Source: Hyphomicrobiales bacterium
GTDB taxonomy: Bacteria; Pseudomonadota; Alphaproteobacteria; Rhizobiales; Rhizobiaceae
Reading direction: 5' to 3'
Assembly (NCBI GenBank): GCA_900471605.1
Contig: UCEY01000046.1
Coordinates: 109,660 to 173,659, forward strand
Length of the DNA stretch: 64,000 nt
The notes below the pieces were generated by a model. That model did not search any database. It was given only the letters and a program-made list of their open reading frames with translations, and was not told the origin of the DNA. Numbering within the stretch: the first letter of the stretch is position 1; every line of letters starts with the position of its first letter. Below, one piece after another: positions 55,670 to 64,000 of the stretch. The translations under genes and the position numbers were made by a program.

Positions 55670-56286
55670 TTCGTCTGTGCTCCGTCCAGCTCTTCACGCA
55701 TCCAGGGCAGGAAACCATCCAGGAAACGCGTCGTCGCCGGCATGAAATGGGATCCGTGATGAAAACACGGATCGAGGCTGGTGATGATCATGCGGCCGGG
55801 CGTCGTCACCTCGTCCACGTAGAGAATGGGTTTGCCCTCGCCGTTGACGGCCAGCACTTCGGCGCCATCAGGCGGGTCGAACCAGCCGTGCAGGTGCCAG
55901 GTGAGGTCGTCCTGTCCGAGGCGCCTGAAGAGCGAATGGCCGGCGGAGGCGACGCGGACACCGAGATCGGCGCCCGGCGTCAGCCACCACCACCAGTTCG
56001 TCGGCTGTGGCGTAAAGTTGATGCCCGGCAGGAAGACATCCCAGTTCGTCTCGCCGGTGGCGACAATCGTGCCGCCCTGATCGAGATAGGCGAGAAGCTG
56101 GGCGGCATGCGGCGCCAGCCGGTCGGCCGGCGTGCGGCAGGGAATGAAGACGACGGCGTGTTTGTCCAGATCCACGGAGGGGAGGTCTTCCGGGCGCACC
56201 AGCACGTCAAAATGATGGGCGTAACGGGGCGCTTCGAGCGTTTCGATATGGTAATAGGCGCCGGGATGGATCGCGAGAATGCTCAT
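55666..56286 (-). CDS. Glutamine amidotransferase-fold (ThuA-like) protein, second of a tandem pair
   Basis: A 206-aa soluble protein beginning MSILAIHPGAYYHIETLEAPRYAHHFDVLV. Alternating beta-alpha units with VVFIPCRTPADRL and LLAYLDQGGTIVATGETNW resemble class I glutamine-amidotransferase-like/ThuA folds, with a Cys in FIPCRTP where a nucleophile could lie. Start and upstream stop overlap as TGATG. No catalytic triad can be confirmed, and its role in the transporter operon is unknown. Confidence 0.6.
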   Translation of the reverse strand: MSILAIHPGAYYHIETLEAPRYAHHFDVLVRPEDLPSVDLDKHAVVFIPCRTPADRLAPHAAQLLAYLDQGGTIVATGETNWDVFLPGINFTPQPTNWWWWLTPGADLGVRVASAGHSLFRRLGQDDLTWHLHGWFDPPDGAEVLAVNGEGKPILYVDEVTTPGRMIITSLDPCFHHGSHFMPATTRFLDGFLPWMREELDGAQTK

Positions 56287-56900
56287 CAGTTCAGCTCTCC
56301 GGCGAGCCAGGCGACGGCGCGGCCGGCCAATTGCTTCTTGATCTCGGGATCGTCGCCGCAACCCCAGAATTCATTGCCGGCATGGCTGAGCAATTCGCCA
56401 CCCTGCGGCCGGGCCCAGATCCAGTCGACGGGGGTTTTCGCCGGACCAAGCGCGTTGATGACGACGGCACCTTCGGGCGGCGGATTGTGGCCGCGGCCGT
56501 AGAAGCCGGTGACGCCATGGTTCGTTTCCAGCATCTTCTGGTCGATGCCGGCGAAGATCGGATGTTCGGAAAGCCGCGTCTGCACGAAATCCGCCCGCTT
56601 CGGATTCGGGATCGGCTGGTAGATGCCGAGTTCGGCCAAGATCGGGCGAAGGATATGGCCGTGATAAATCCAGCGGCCGCCGCGATCGAGGAAGGCTGCG
56701 ACATCGGCTGCGAAACGCTGGAAGCCAATCTGGTCGAGATGGGTCGTGGTGATCAGCCCGCGTGCCGTCGCGAAATCCTCGCCGGTCAGCTCCATCTCGC
56801 GCACGACCTTCATGAGGCCTGAGGAGATCGCGTCCGCAAATGCCGGCGCGGTCATGGCGAACGGCTCCTGATAATGCGATTGGATCATCAAAATGGTCAT
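56286..56900 (-). CDS. Glutamine amidotransferase-fold (ThuA-like) protein, first of a tandem pair
   Basis: A 204-aa protein starting MTILMIQSHYQEPFAMTAPAFADAISSG. The pattern ARGLITTTHLDQIG, FLDRGGRWIYHGHILRP and the C-terminal LLSHAGNEFWGCG resemble the ThuA/GATase-like fold. It shares layout with the next gene, which suggests a diverged pair that may form a heterodimer. It overlaps the ATPase gene by four bases (ATGA), so it is coupled to the importer. Function unknown. Confidence 0.6.
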   Translation of the reverse strand: MTILMIQSHYQEPFAMTAPAFADAISSGLMKVVREMELTGEDFATARGLITTTHLDQIGFQRFAADVAAFLDRGGRWIYHGHILRPILAELGIYQPIPNPKRADFVQTRLSEHPIFAGIDQKMLETNHGVTGFYGRGHNPPPEGAVVINALGPAKTPVDWIWARPQGGELLSHAGNEFWGCGDDPEIKKQLAGRAVAWLAGELN

Positions 56901-57655
56901 GCGGCACGGATTCCGGCGAAGGCGGGCAGAACCGCCTGGTGAGTTTCGCCGGAGGGGCCGGCCAGTTCGACGACGCGCATCGGCACGCCGTAAAGGTTTT
57001 CCAGATGTTGCGGCGTGATCGTCTCGGCAACCGGGCCGAACAGCGGCTGCCCCCCGGGCATCATCAGCAGCGCGTCGTCGGCGGATGAGAGCGCGTGGTT
57101 CGGGTCGTGAGTGGTGAAGACGATCGCCTTGTCGCGCGGCTGGCGCAGCGTGTTGAGCAATGTCAGCAGGCGTTCCTGGTTGTGCAGGTCGAGCGCTGCC
57201 GCAGGCTCGTCGAGCACCAATGCCTCCGAGCCGGTGGCTATAGCGCGGGCGAGGAGGACAAGCTGGCGTTCGCCGCCGGACAAGCGGTCGAAATAATGAT
57301 CGGCAAAACGGGCCGCACCCGCCCGTTCCAGCGCCGAATGGGCGATCGCGAAGTCCTCCGGACCCGGCTGGCCGAAAATGCCGAGATGGGCGGCGCGGCC
57401 CATGACGGCGACGTCGAGCGCCCTGTAGCGCTGATTGCTCGTGCCGGTCTGCGGTACATAGCCGACGATGCTCGGTGCGATCCTGCGGCCGGCATCGAGC
57501 GGCTGGAAGCCGAGCATGGCCTTCAGCGTGGTCGTTTTGCCGCGACCGTTCGGGCCGAGGATGGCAAGCGTACGGCCGACCGGAACCGAAAAGCTCAAGC
57601 CCTCGATGATGGTACGGGAACCGAAGCGGACGGTGGCGCTGTCGAGACCGATCAT
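56897..57655 (-). CDS. ABC transporter ATP-binding protein (FecE/BtuD-like)
   Basis: A 252-aa ATPase with Walker A GPNGRGKTT, signature LSGGERQLVLLARAI, Walker B ALVLDEP and H-loop TTHD. It belongs to the iron-siderophore/cobalamin/molybdate importer class. The Arg in Walker A (GRGKT where GSGKT or GAGKT is common) is found in some relatives. It overlaps the permease gene by four bases. Confidence 0.88.
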   Translation of the reverse strand: MIGLDSATVRFGSRTIIEGLSFSVPVGRTLAILGPNGRGKTTTLKAMLGFQPLDAGRRIAPSIVGYVPQTGTSNQRYRALDVAVMGRAAHLGIFGQPGPEDFAIAHSALERAGAARFADHYFDRLSGGERQLVLLARAIATGSEALVLDEPAAALDLHNQERLLTLLNTLRQPRDKAIVFTTHDPNHALSSADDALLMMPGGQPLFGPVAETITPQHLENLYGVPMRVVELAGPSGETHQAVLPAFAGIRAA

Positions 57656-58716
57656 GAGCCGCTCCTTTCGCGGTAGTGATTGCGCAGCAGCATCGCGAAG
57701 ATCGGCGCGCCGACCAGAGCGGTGATGACGCCGAGCGGGATTTCCGCGGCGGTGGCGGTGCGGGCGAGCGTATCGATGATCACCATGAAGCCGGCGCCGA
57801 GCACGACCGAGGCCGGCAGCAGGGCGCGGTGATCATGACCGACCAGCAACCGCGAGGCATGCGGAATGACGATACCGATCCAGCCGATGATGCCGGAGAC
57901 CGCGACCTGGCTGCCGACGATGACGGCGATCAGCCCGAACACCATCCAGCGCTCGCGGTTGGTTTTGGCGCCGAGGCTCTGGGCCTCCGCTTCGTCGAGC
58001 GACAGGATGTTGAGGCGGAAGCGCAGCATCCAGAGAAACGCGCCGCCGATGATGAGGCCGGGGGCGGCGATCAGCGTGCGTTCCCACGTGGCGGTCGCAA
58101 ACGAACCCATCAGCCAGTAGACGATGGCGGGAAGCGAGGTATTGGGGTCGGCGACGAATTGCAGCAGCGAGACGACTGCAGAAAACATCGAGCTGACCAC
58201 GAGGCCGGAAAGGATCACCGTGATCGTTTCGCTGCGGCCGTTGATGCGGGAAATCAGGCCGACGAGGACGACGGCCGCCATGCCGGAGAGAAACACCATG
58301 GAGATCAGCGGGAAACCCCAGATGCCGAGCATGATGCCGAGCGCACCGCCGAAGGCCGCGCCTTGCGAAATGCCGAGGATATCGGGCGAGACAAGCGGGT
58401 TGCGGAAGACGCCCTGCAGCGCCGCGCCGGAGAGAGCGAGCCCGGCGCCAGCGAGTGCCGCGAGCACGACACGCGGCGCCCGGACCAGAAGAACGATGCG
58501 CTCGTCGATCGTCGCCAATTCCCGCCACGGATCCGTGGCGCCAAGCCAGATCAGTTCGAGCGCGCGGGTGGGCGGAACGGCGAAGCGGCCGACGCAGAGG
58601 CTGACCACGAAAGCGACCGCAAACAGCGCCAGCAGCCCTGAGAAAACCAGGGTCTGCCGTGCCAGATGCGCGCGGCGGACCATCGGAGCCGCCTCATCCT
58701 GCGTCAACGCCGCCAT
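57652..58716 (-). CDS. FecCD-family ABC transporter permease
   Basis: A 354-aa polytopic permease. The segments LWLGATDPWRE-like N-terminus, GAALQGVFRNPLVSPDILGISQGAAFGG and GIIGWIGIVIPHASRLLVGHDHRALLP are hallmarks of FecCD/BtuC permeases with about ten helices. A single permease gene implies a homodimer. It starts 3 bp after the binding-protein gene. Confidence 0.9.
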   Translation of the reverse strand: MAALTQDEAAPMVRRAHLARQTLVFSGLLALFAVAFVVSLCVGRFAVPPTRALELIWLGATDPWRELATIDERIVLLVRAPRVVLAALAGAGLALSGAALQGVFRNPLVSPDILGISQGAAFGGALGIMLGIWGFPLISMVFLSGMAAVVLVGLISRINGRSETITVILSGLVVSSMFSAVVSLLQFVADPNTSLPAIVYWLMGSFATATWERTLIAAPGLIIGGAFLWMLRFRLNILSLDEAEAQSLGAKTNRERWMVFGLIAVIVGSQVAVSGIIGWIGIVIPHASRLLVGHDHRALLPASVVLGAGFMVIIDTLARTATAAEIPLGVITALVGAPIFAMLLRNHYRERSGS

Positions 58717-58719
58717 GAC

Positions 58720-59811
58720 CTACTTCGCCTTGAACTGGGCGTAGTTGGCCGAGCCGCCCTGTTCTTTCATCCACAGGATGCCGTCGATGTCGGCATCGGT
58801 GATGTCGTAGTTGTAGAGCGTCTTGTAGGCGGTCTTCATCTCGGCGCGCAGGTCGTATTTGAAGACGTCGGGCTGGGTCAGGTTGGCTGTCCACATCCAG
58901 GCGAGCGGCGATTCCTGGTTCGGCGGATCCCAGCGATAGCCGCCGAGCGGCATCTTGTAGACGCGCTTGTTCTTCGCGGCCTTGGTCAGCGACAGGATCG
59001 GGTCGTTATAGACCCAGTTCACGTCGAGCTTGGCCTCGAAGGCGTTAAGGAAGATGATTTCCGGATCCCACTGGGCGATCTGCTCCTTGTTGATCGTCAC
59101 CGTGCCGTTGAGTTCGGCCGAGGCGTTCCTGCCGCCGACGAGTTCCATGTACCAGGCATTGTAGCTGCCCTTGGTTCCGGTGGTCGCGATCTCGCTCAGC
59201 GCGCGGGCGATATAAAGCGTGCTGGGCTTCTTGTCGTCCGGGATCGCCTTGGCCTTGGCTTCGATATCCTTCTGGACCCGGTCACGCCAGTCGACCAGTT
59301 CCTTGATGCGCTCGGGCTTGCCGATCGCTTTGGACGTCATCGTCATGTAGTCGCGCGTCAGCTGCTCGGTGCCGTAAAGGATGAGCATGGCGTTGAGGCC
59401 GGCATTGGTGATCGGCGCGACGATGTCGTTGCCGCGGCCGCCCCACTGGATGACGAGATCCGGATTGGTCGCCGTCAGCGCCTCGATATTCGGCACGAAA
59501 TTCGGGGCGGTCACGTCGGACGGGATGTCCTTGGTTTCCGGGAAGATCTTGCTCAGGATGCCTTCCAGCACGGCGCTCTTGGCGGTCGGGTTCATGCCGA
59601 CAAGCTTCTTTGTCCCGCCATCCAGCGCGATCACCGTCGAGGCCATCGGGATGACGATCGAGACGATGCGTTCGGCGGCTTTCGCGAGTTTCACCTCGCG
59701 ATTTTCCTGATCCTTGAAGGTGATTTCCTGCGCGGCGGCACCATGCGCCAGCAAGCCGGAAAGTGAGGCGGCCAGAAGGCCGCGCGAAGCAAAACGAGTG
59801 AGCGAAACCAT
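58720..59811 (-). CDS. Metal/metallophore-type ABC substrate-binding protein (BtuF/MolA-like)
   Basis: A 363-aa class III binding protein with a signal peptide (MVSLTRFASRGLLAASLSGLLA...AAA-Q). The mature start ITFKDQENREVKLAKAAERIVSIVIPMASTVIALDGGTKKLVGMNP is the usual first lobe. AGGGG precedes ATG 59811; an in-frame start at 59847 would disturb the signal peptide. Ligands of relatives include siderophores, heme, cobalamin and molybdate/tungstate. No cobalamin riboswitch was seen upstream. Confidence 0.87.
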   Translation of the reverse strand: MVSLTRFASRGLLAASLSGLLAHGAAAQEITFKDQENREVKLAKAAERIVSIVIPMASTVIALDGGTKKLVGMNPTAKSAVLEGILSKIFPETKDIPSDVTAPNFVPNIEALTATNPDLVIQWGGRGNDIVAPITNAGLNAMLILYGTEQLTRDYMTMTSKAIGKPERIKELVDWRDRVQKDIEAKAKAIPDDKKPSTLYIARALSEIATTGTKGSYNAWYMELVGGRNASAELNGTVTINKEQIAQWDPEIIFLNAFEAKLDVNWVYNDPILSLTKAAKNKRVYKMPLGGYRWDPPNQESPLAWMWTANLTQPDVFKYDLRAEMKTAYKTLYNYDITDADIDGILWMKEQGGSANYAQFKAK

Positions 59812-60031
59812 ATCAAATCCCCTGCCGGTAACGTCGTCGGGGAGCATTCCTAATGCGGGTGATTATTCTTGTCTACAAATCTCCACTTTAAAAACCGTTC
59901 AGGCCGGTTGCGGGAAGAGCGGCTTCAACGCCGGTGCCCGAAATCGGCCTGCCCATGCATTGGCGCTGGCCATGCGGCGCTCCGGCCGATATTGAACGGC
60001 GAGGTTGATCGATTTTCATCAAAGGAATTTC

Positions 60032-60589
60032 ATGCCCACCATCTATCTCGCCGGTCCAGAAGTGTTCCTTCCCGATGCCCAGACCGTGATGGGCGAGAAA
60101 CGCCGGCTCGCCCGCAGCTTCGGCTTCGAGCCGACCGGCCCGGGCAGCGACGAAAACCAGGCGCCTGTCGGCCGGCTGACGGCGGAGGCGATCTACCAGC
60201 GCAACGATAACGCCATGCGGCGCGCGGACGTCTGCCTCGCCAATATCACCCCGTTCCGCGGCGTCAGCGCCGATCCCGGCACCGTCTACGAAATCGGGTT
60301 CATGATCGCGCTCGGCAAACGCGTCTGGGCCTATACCAACCATCCGGACGACTATGGCATGCGTGTGCGCTCGCTCTGGTATGCGGGGCTCGAGATCGAT
60401 GAAAGCAGTGGTCGTCCCCGCGGCCCGGACGGGCTTTCCATCGAGAACCACGGCAAGTCGGACAATCTGATGATCGATGTAGGCATCGAGGAAGGCGGCG
60501 GGCGCGTCATCCGCGCCGTCGCGCTGCCGGCCGATCCCGAGCGGGACCTCACGGCCTATACGGAGGCTTTGCGACACTTGCGCGGTTAG
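60032..60589 (+). CDS. Nucleoside 2-deoxyribosyltransferase family protein
   Basis: A 185-aa protein starting MPTIYLAGPEVFLPDA. The motif IYLAGPEVF, the catalytic-type Glu/Asp in DPGTVYEIGFMIALGKRVWAY and the internal RADVCLANITPFRG fit the deoxyribosyltransferase family, which exchanges or removes the base of deoxynucleosides. AAAGGA lies five bases upstream. Its stop overlaps that of the convergent GntR gene. Confidence 0.85.
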   Translation: MPTIYLAGPEVFLPDAQTVMGEKRRLARSFGFEPTGPGSDENQAPVGRLTAEAIYQRNDNAMRRADVCLANITPFRGVSADPGTVYEIGFMIALGKRVWAYTNHPDDYGMRVRSLWYAGLEIDESSGRPRGPDGLSIENHGKSDNLMIDVGIEEGGGRVIRAVALPADPERDLTAYTEALRHLRG

Positions 60590-61314
60590 ATCGGCGACAG
60601 CGCGTCCTTGAGACCCAGACCCTGTTTCACCTGAAGATCGAGATCGGCTTCGATATGGTCGATATGGTGGATCATCAATTTGGCGGCGCGCGCGCCATCG
60701 CCCTTTTCCAAGGCGTCGAGAACGGCGGTATGCTCGGAATGCCCGCAACTCGACACGCCGGAGCGGCCGTAGAGCGCGATCACCAGCGATGAACGGGCGA
60801 CCAACTCGTCCATGAAGCGCTGCAGGATGACGTTGCCGGCCACCGATGCCAGCATGAGGTGGAAATCACCAGAAGCCTTGATCTCGGCGCGGCGGGCGGC
60901 CGGACCGCGCTCGTTCAGATAGCGACCCTCCTCGTCGAGCTGGCGGCGGAACTGGACAATGTCCTCTGGCGTGATGCGCTCCACCGCCGCCGCGACAATG
61001 CCGGGCTCGATCAGCCGGCGGGAGGCAAAAATCTGGCGTGCTTCTTCCGGCGACGGATTGGAGACGAAGGCACCGCGATTGCGCTCAGTCTTTACCAGGC
61101 CCTCGAAGGCGAGCATCTGAAGCGCGGCGCGCGCGACCGTGCGGCTGACATCGAAAAGAGAACCGACTTCGCTTTCGGACAGTTTCGTGCCGGGCGCGAG
61201 ACGCCGGTCGATGATTGCATTGCGTAGGGATTCCCGGATCGCCATGGAGCGATCTTCCGGGGAACGTTCCTCGGGCGATGTGCCGGTGAGATTGATCTTT
61301 TCGCTGATATTCAT
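60586..61314 (-). CDS. GntR family transcriptional regulator (FadR/FCD subfamily)
   Basis: A 242-aa regulator. The N-terminal winged helix is SLRNAIIDRRLAPGTKLSESEVGSLFDVSRTVARAALQML and an all-helical FCD ligand-binding domain follows with conserved His residues (GDFHLML, HSEHTAVL, IHHIDHIEADL). It diverges from the polyamine-type ABC operon across a 241-bp intergenic region and probably controls it. The ligand would be a carboxylate or metal-bound metabolite, as for relatives. Confidence 0.87.
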   Translation of the reverse strand: MNISEKINLTGTSPEERSPEDRSMAIRESLRNAIIDRRLAPGTKLSESEVGSLFDVSRTVARAALQMLAFEGLVKTERNRGAFVSNPSPEEARQIFASRRLIEPGIVAAAVERITPEDIVQFRRQLDEEGRYLNERGPAARRAEIKASGDFHLMLASVAGNVILQRFMDELVARSSLVIALYGRSGVSSCGHSEHTAVLDALEKGDGARAAKLMIHHIDHIEADLDLQVKQGLGLKDALSPI

Positions 61315-61555
61315 TGCTGGGGGTCCACTATCCGGCTTTTGTAACCCGAGTGGCTACGGAATGCCAAGCGACTTGTTTTTGATCTAATGGCAAGATTGCA
61401 TACGATTTGCCCATTGGATCGGAAACGATCGCATGATTTTTACGCAATCGCAAAGCGCGACTGGCGGGGCTTCGACGTAAAACCAAGTCTTTCTAAAGCT
61501 TTAATCGAGTTGGCATGGCTGATGCATAGCAATATCAGACGCAAGGGAGCGCCTG

Positions 61556-62647
61556 ATGAGCAAAGCCGCCGAAATCGACATCGCCTCAGTCTCTAAGATC
61601 TACGGAACAACAACCGCTGTCCACGCGATCAGCCTCAAGATTCCGGCCGGAAGCTATTGCTGCCTGCTCGGACCTTCGGGTTGCGGAAAGACCTCGACGC
61701 TGCGGATGATCGCCGGCCACGAGAGCATTTCCTCGGGCGACGTCCGGCTCGGCAATACCGTGGTCACCGACCTGCCGCCAGCCAAGCGGGGCACGGCGAT
61801 GATGTTCCAGTCCTACGCGCTCTTCCCGCATCTCGACCTCGTCGACAACGTCGCCTTCAGCCTGAAGATGAAGGGCATCGACAAGGACGAGCGGCGCGCC
61901 AAGGCGATGGACATGCTGCGGCTGATGCAGCTCGAAGCCTATGCGACGCGCCGCCCGGCCCAGCTTTCCGGCGGCCAGCAGCAGCGCGTGGCGCTTGCCC
62001 GAGCCCTGATAACCGATCCGGAAGCGCTGCTTCTCGACGAGCCGCTCTCGGCGCTCGACCCGTTCCTGAAGATCCGCATGCGCGCCGAACTGAAGAAGCT
62101 GCAGACCTCGCTCGGCATCACCTTCGTGCATGTGACGCATAGCCAGGAAGAGGCGATGGCGCTTGCCGACCTGATCGTCGTGATGAACGACGGCCGCATC
62201 GAGCAGGCCGCACATCCGCGCGTCGTGTTCGAAAAACCGGCGACCGCCTTCGTCGCCAAATTCATGGGCGACCATAACGTCATTTCCGGCCGGGTGACGC
62301 AGAGTTCCGGCGGGACATTGATGCTGTCCGTACCGGCCGGCGGTGAGTTCCTCGCCACCGACGACGGCGCCGCCGGGCTGACCGACACCGCCGACATCGC
62401 CATCCGCACCGATCATGTGCGTATCGGCCAGCCTTCCGAAAAGGGCCTCGGCTTCACCGGCTCCGTCTCGAATGTCGAATATCGCGGCTCGTCGGTGAAG
62501 CTCTCCGTCAATGGTGCCGGGATCGAGGATTTCACCGCGATCCTGACCGACGCCGAATTTTTCGCCAACCCGGTCAAGGTCGGAGAGGCGATCCCGCTTT
62601 CCTGGGGCCGCGAGGACGCGATCGTCCTCGGCCGCCTCAAGAACTGA
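61556..62647 (+). CDS. ABC transporter ATP-binding protein (PotA-like)
   Basis: A 363-aa ATPase with Walker A GPSGCGKTS, Q-loop FQSYALFPH, signature LSGGQQQRVALARAL, Walker B LLLDEP and H-loop VTHS (Ser replaces the commoner Asp after His), followed by a TOBE-like domain. AGGGAG precedes the start. It is the first gene of an operon that continues past the window edge; permeases are expected downstream. Regulated probably by the adjacent GntR protein. Confidence 0.88.
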   Translation: MSKAAEIDIASVSKIYGTTTAVHAISLKIPAGSYCCLLGPSGCGKTSTLRMIAGHESISSGDVRLGNTVVTDLPPAKRGTAMMFQSYALFPHLDLVDNVAFSLKMKGIDKDERRAKAMDMLRLMQLEAYATRRPAQLSGGQQQRVALARALITDPEALLLDEPLSALDPFLKIRMRAELKKLQTSLGITFVHVTHSQEEAMALADLIVVMNDGRIEQAAHPRVVFEKPATAFVAKFMGDHNVISGRVTQSSGGTLMLSVPAGGEFLATDDGAAGLTDTADIAIRTDHVRIGQPSEKGLGFTGSVSNVEYRGSSVKLSVNGAGIEDFTAILTDAEFFANPVKVGEAIPLSWGREDAIVLGRLKN

Positions 62648-62684
62648 TGCCACCACAAAAACTCAACCAGAGGAGAACAAGGCA

Positions 62685-63974
62685 ATGACTGAGACCAAAA
62701 AAACACCCAAGGGAATTTCGCGCCGCACGCTGCTGAAGACGGCTTCCGCCGCGGCCGGTCTTGCCGCCGGCTCGGGCGCCATCACCGGCTTCCCGACCAT
62801 CTGGGCCCAGAACCCGATCACGCTGCGCCAGTTCGGCACCGGCGTCTCGAACCTCAATGCGATCGCCGAAAAGTGCAAGGCCGACCTCGGCATCACGCTC
62901 GAAATGACCGCGACGGATTCGGACGCAGCCGCCCAGCGCGCCGTCACCCAGCCGAACTCCTACGATATCGCCGATATCGAATACTGGATCCTCAAGAAGG
63001 TCTATCCGGCCGGCGTCATCCAGCCGATGGATACGACCAAGCTCAAGTATTACGACAAGATCGTGCCGCTGTTCAAAAACGGCAAGCTGAAGCCGGACAG
63101 CGTGATCGCGCAGGGCACCGCGCCGCACACGGTCGGTTATGTCGCAAAGCCCGGCGACAAGACCTTCGCCAAGGAAGAGACCAAGTGGTTCACGATGGTT
63201 CCGACCATCTACAACGCCGACACGCTCGGCATCCGGCCAGACCTGGTCGGCCGCGAGATCTCGACCTGGGCCGACATCATGGACCCGAAGTTCAAGGGCA
63301 AGGCCTCTATCCTCAACATCCCGTCGATCGGCATCATGGATGCCGCGATGATCATGGAAGCCATGGGCAACATCAAATATGCCGACAAGGGCAACATGAC
63401 CAAGGCGGAAATCGACAAGACGATCGACTTCCTGATCAAGGCCAAGCAGGGCGGCCAGTTCCGCGCCTTCTGGAAGTCGTTCGACGAAAGCGTCAACCTG
63501 ATGGCCTCGGGCGAAGTCGTCATCCAGTCCATGTGGTCGCCGGCCGTCGCCGCCGTCCGCTCCAAGGGCATCGCCTGCAAATACCAGCCGCTGAAGGAAG
63601 GTTACCGCTCGTGGGGCGGCGGTCTCGGCCTTGCTGCCCATCTTTCGGGCGCCAAGCTCGATGCGGCCTATGAATATATCAACTGGTACACGTCCGGCTG
63701 GGTCGGCGCCTACCTCAACCGCCAGGGCTACTACTCCGCCGCCATGGAAACCGCCAAGGCCCACATGTCCGCCGACGAATGGGGCTTCTGGATCGAAGGC
63801 AAGCCGGCCAAGGGCGATATCGTCGCTCCGGACGGCAAGATCATGGAAAAGGCCGGCGCCGTGCGCGACGGCGGCTCCTTCGAGGAACGCATGGGCCATG
63901 TCGCATGCTGGAACTCGGTGATGGACGAGGACCGCTACATGGTCCGCCGCTGGAACGAGTTCATCGCCGCGTAA
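62685..63974 (+). CDS. ABC transporter substrate-binding protein (PotD-like, Tat-exported)
   Basis: A 429-aa binding protein with a twin-arginine export signal (ISRRTLLKTASAAAGLAAG), which is unusual among the window's binding proteins; the others have Sec-type signals. The mature part resembles spermidine/putrescine-binding proteins (WADIMDPKFKGKASILNIPSIG). AGGAG precedes the start. A palindromic repeat begins 7 bp after its stop. Confidence 0.88.
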   Translation: MTETKKTPKGISRRTLLKTASAAAGLAAGSGAITGFPTIWAQNPITLRQFGTGVSNLNAIAEKCKADLGITLEMTATDSDAAAQRAVTQPNSYDIADIEYWILKKVYPAGVIQPMDTTKLKYYDKIVPLFKNGKLKPDSVIAQGTAPHTVGYVAKPGDKTFAKEETKWFTMVPTIYNADTLGIRPDLVGREISTWADIMDPKFKGKASILNIPSIGIMDAAMIMEAMGNIKYADKGNMTKAEIDKTIDFLIKAKQGGQFRAFWKSFDESVNLMASGEVVIQSMWSPAVAAVRSKGIACKYQPLKEGYRSWGGGLGLAAHLSGAKLDAAYEYINWYTSGWVGAYLNRQGYYSAAMETAKAHMSADEWGFWIEGKPAKGDIVAPDGKIMEKAGAVRDGGSFEERMGHVACWNSVMDEDRYMVRRWNEFIAA

Positions 63975-63980
63975 ACAACG

Positions 63981-64000
63981 TTGCCCCTCACCCTAACCCT
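63981..64000. repeat. Start of a second copy of the palindromic MITE-like repeat (cut by window end)
   Basis: The last 20 bases of the window are identical to the first 20 bases of the repeat that starts near 15545. It follows the binding-protein gene after 6 bp, the same placement relative to a binding-protein gene as the first copy. Confidence 0.8.

Noticed and set aside
60005..60022. TTGAT...ATCAA pair resembling an FNR/FixK box upstream of the deoxyribosyltransferase gene
   Set aside because: The half-sites are separated by 8 bases; FNR/FixK boxes need 4.
59812..60031. Possible cobalamin riboswitch upstream of the BtuF-like operon
   Set aside because: No B12-box or GCCACTG-type core was found on the minus strand, and the region is short.
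61417..61430. GATCG-GAAA-CGATC inverted repeat in the GntR/ABC divergent region
   Set aside because: Arms of five bases are too short in GC-rich DNA to propose as the GntR operator, although the position is suitable.

Overview
This is a GC-rich, gene-dense chromosomal or large-replicon segment of an alphaproteobacterium, most likely a member of the Rhizobiaceae (Rhizobium/Agrobacterium group). The main evidence is a fixGHIS-fixNOQP cluster beside a hybrid FixL / OmpR-type regulator / FixK cascade (the Rhizobium etli-type arrangement), two kinds of rhizobial palindromic intergenic repeat, and many ABC importers each paired with a local regulator. I found no rRNA, tRNA, CRISPR array, insertion sequence or prophage. 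No gene-free stretch exceeds about 270 bases.

Layout. 1-6064 (minus): a catabolic cluster with a xylitol-dehydrogenase-like enzyme (cut by the window edge), an SDR, two aconitase-X subunits, an FAD oxidoreductase and a LysR regulator. 6160-12685: a divergent hydroxycinnamate (ferulate/p-coumarate) module with CoA ligase, SDR and acyl-CoA dehydrogenase on one side and hydratase, MarR regulator and amidohydrolase on the other; it resembles the CoA-dependent beta-oxidative deacetylation pathway of Agrobacterium. 12803-18039 (minus): an ABC importer with a LacI regulator and a likely LacI operator. 18152-24368 (minus): a Ugp-like importer without its own ATPase, with a glycerophosphodiesterase, a PhoD phosphatase and a HAD phosphatase, next to a divergent SorC-type regulator. 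25544-35415: a LysR regulator, a complete Dpp-type peptide importer, a CocE-type hydrolase and a CapA-like protein.

35416-47833: the low-oxygen respiration block. An OmpR-type response regulator, fixK and a heme-PAS hybrid fixL lie together. They are followed by fixGHIS and fixNOQP, each preceded by a FixK/FNR box, so the window carries sensor, relay, regulator and target (cbb3 oxidase and its copper/assembly factors). A VapBC-like toxin-antitoxin pair sits between the two fix operons.

47983-53936: a polyamine-type ABC importer divergent from an adenine-deaminase-family enzyme. 54056-55159: an Old Yellow Enzyme. 55166-59811 (minus): a six-gene operon combining a BtuCDF/FecBCD-type importer with two glutamine-amidotransferase-fold proteins and a protein with degenerate FmdE-like motifs. 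This is the least familiar system in the window. 60032-63974: a deoxyribosyltransferase-family protein, a GntR regulator and the start of another polyamine-type importer that continues beyond the window.
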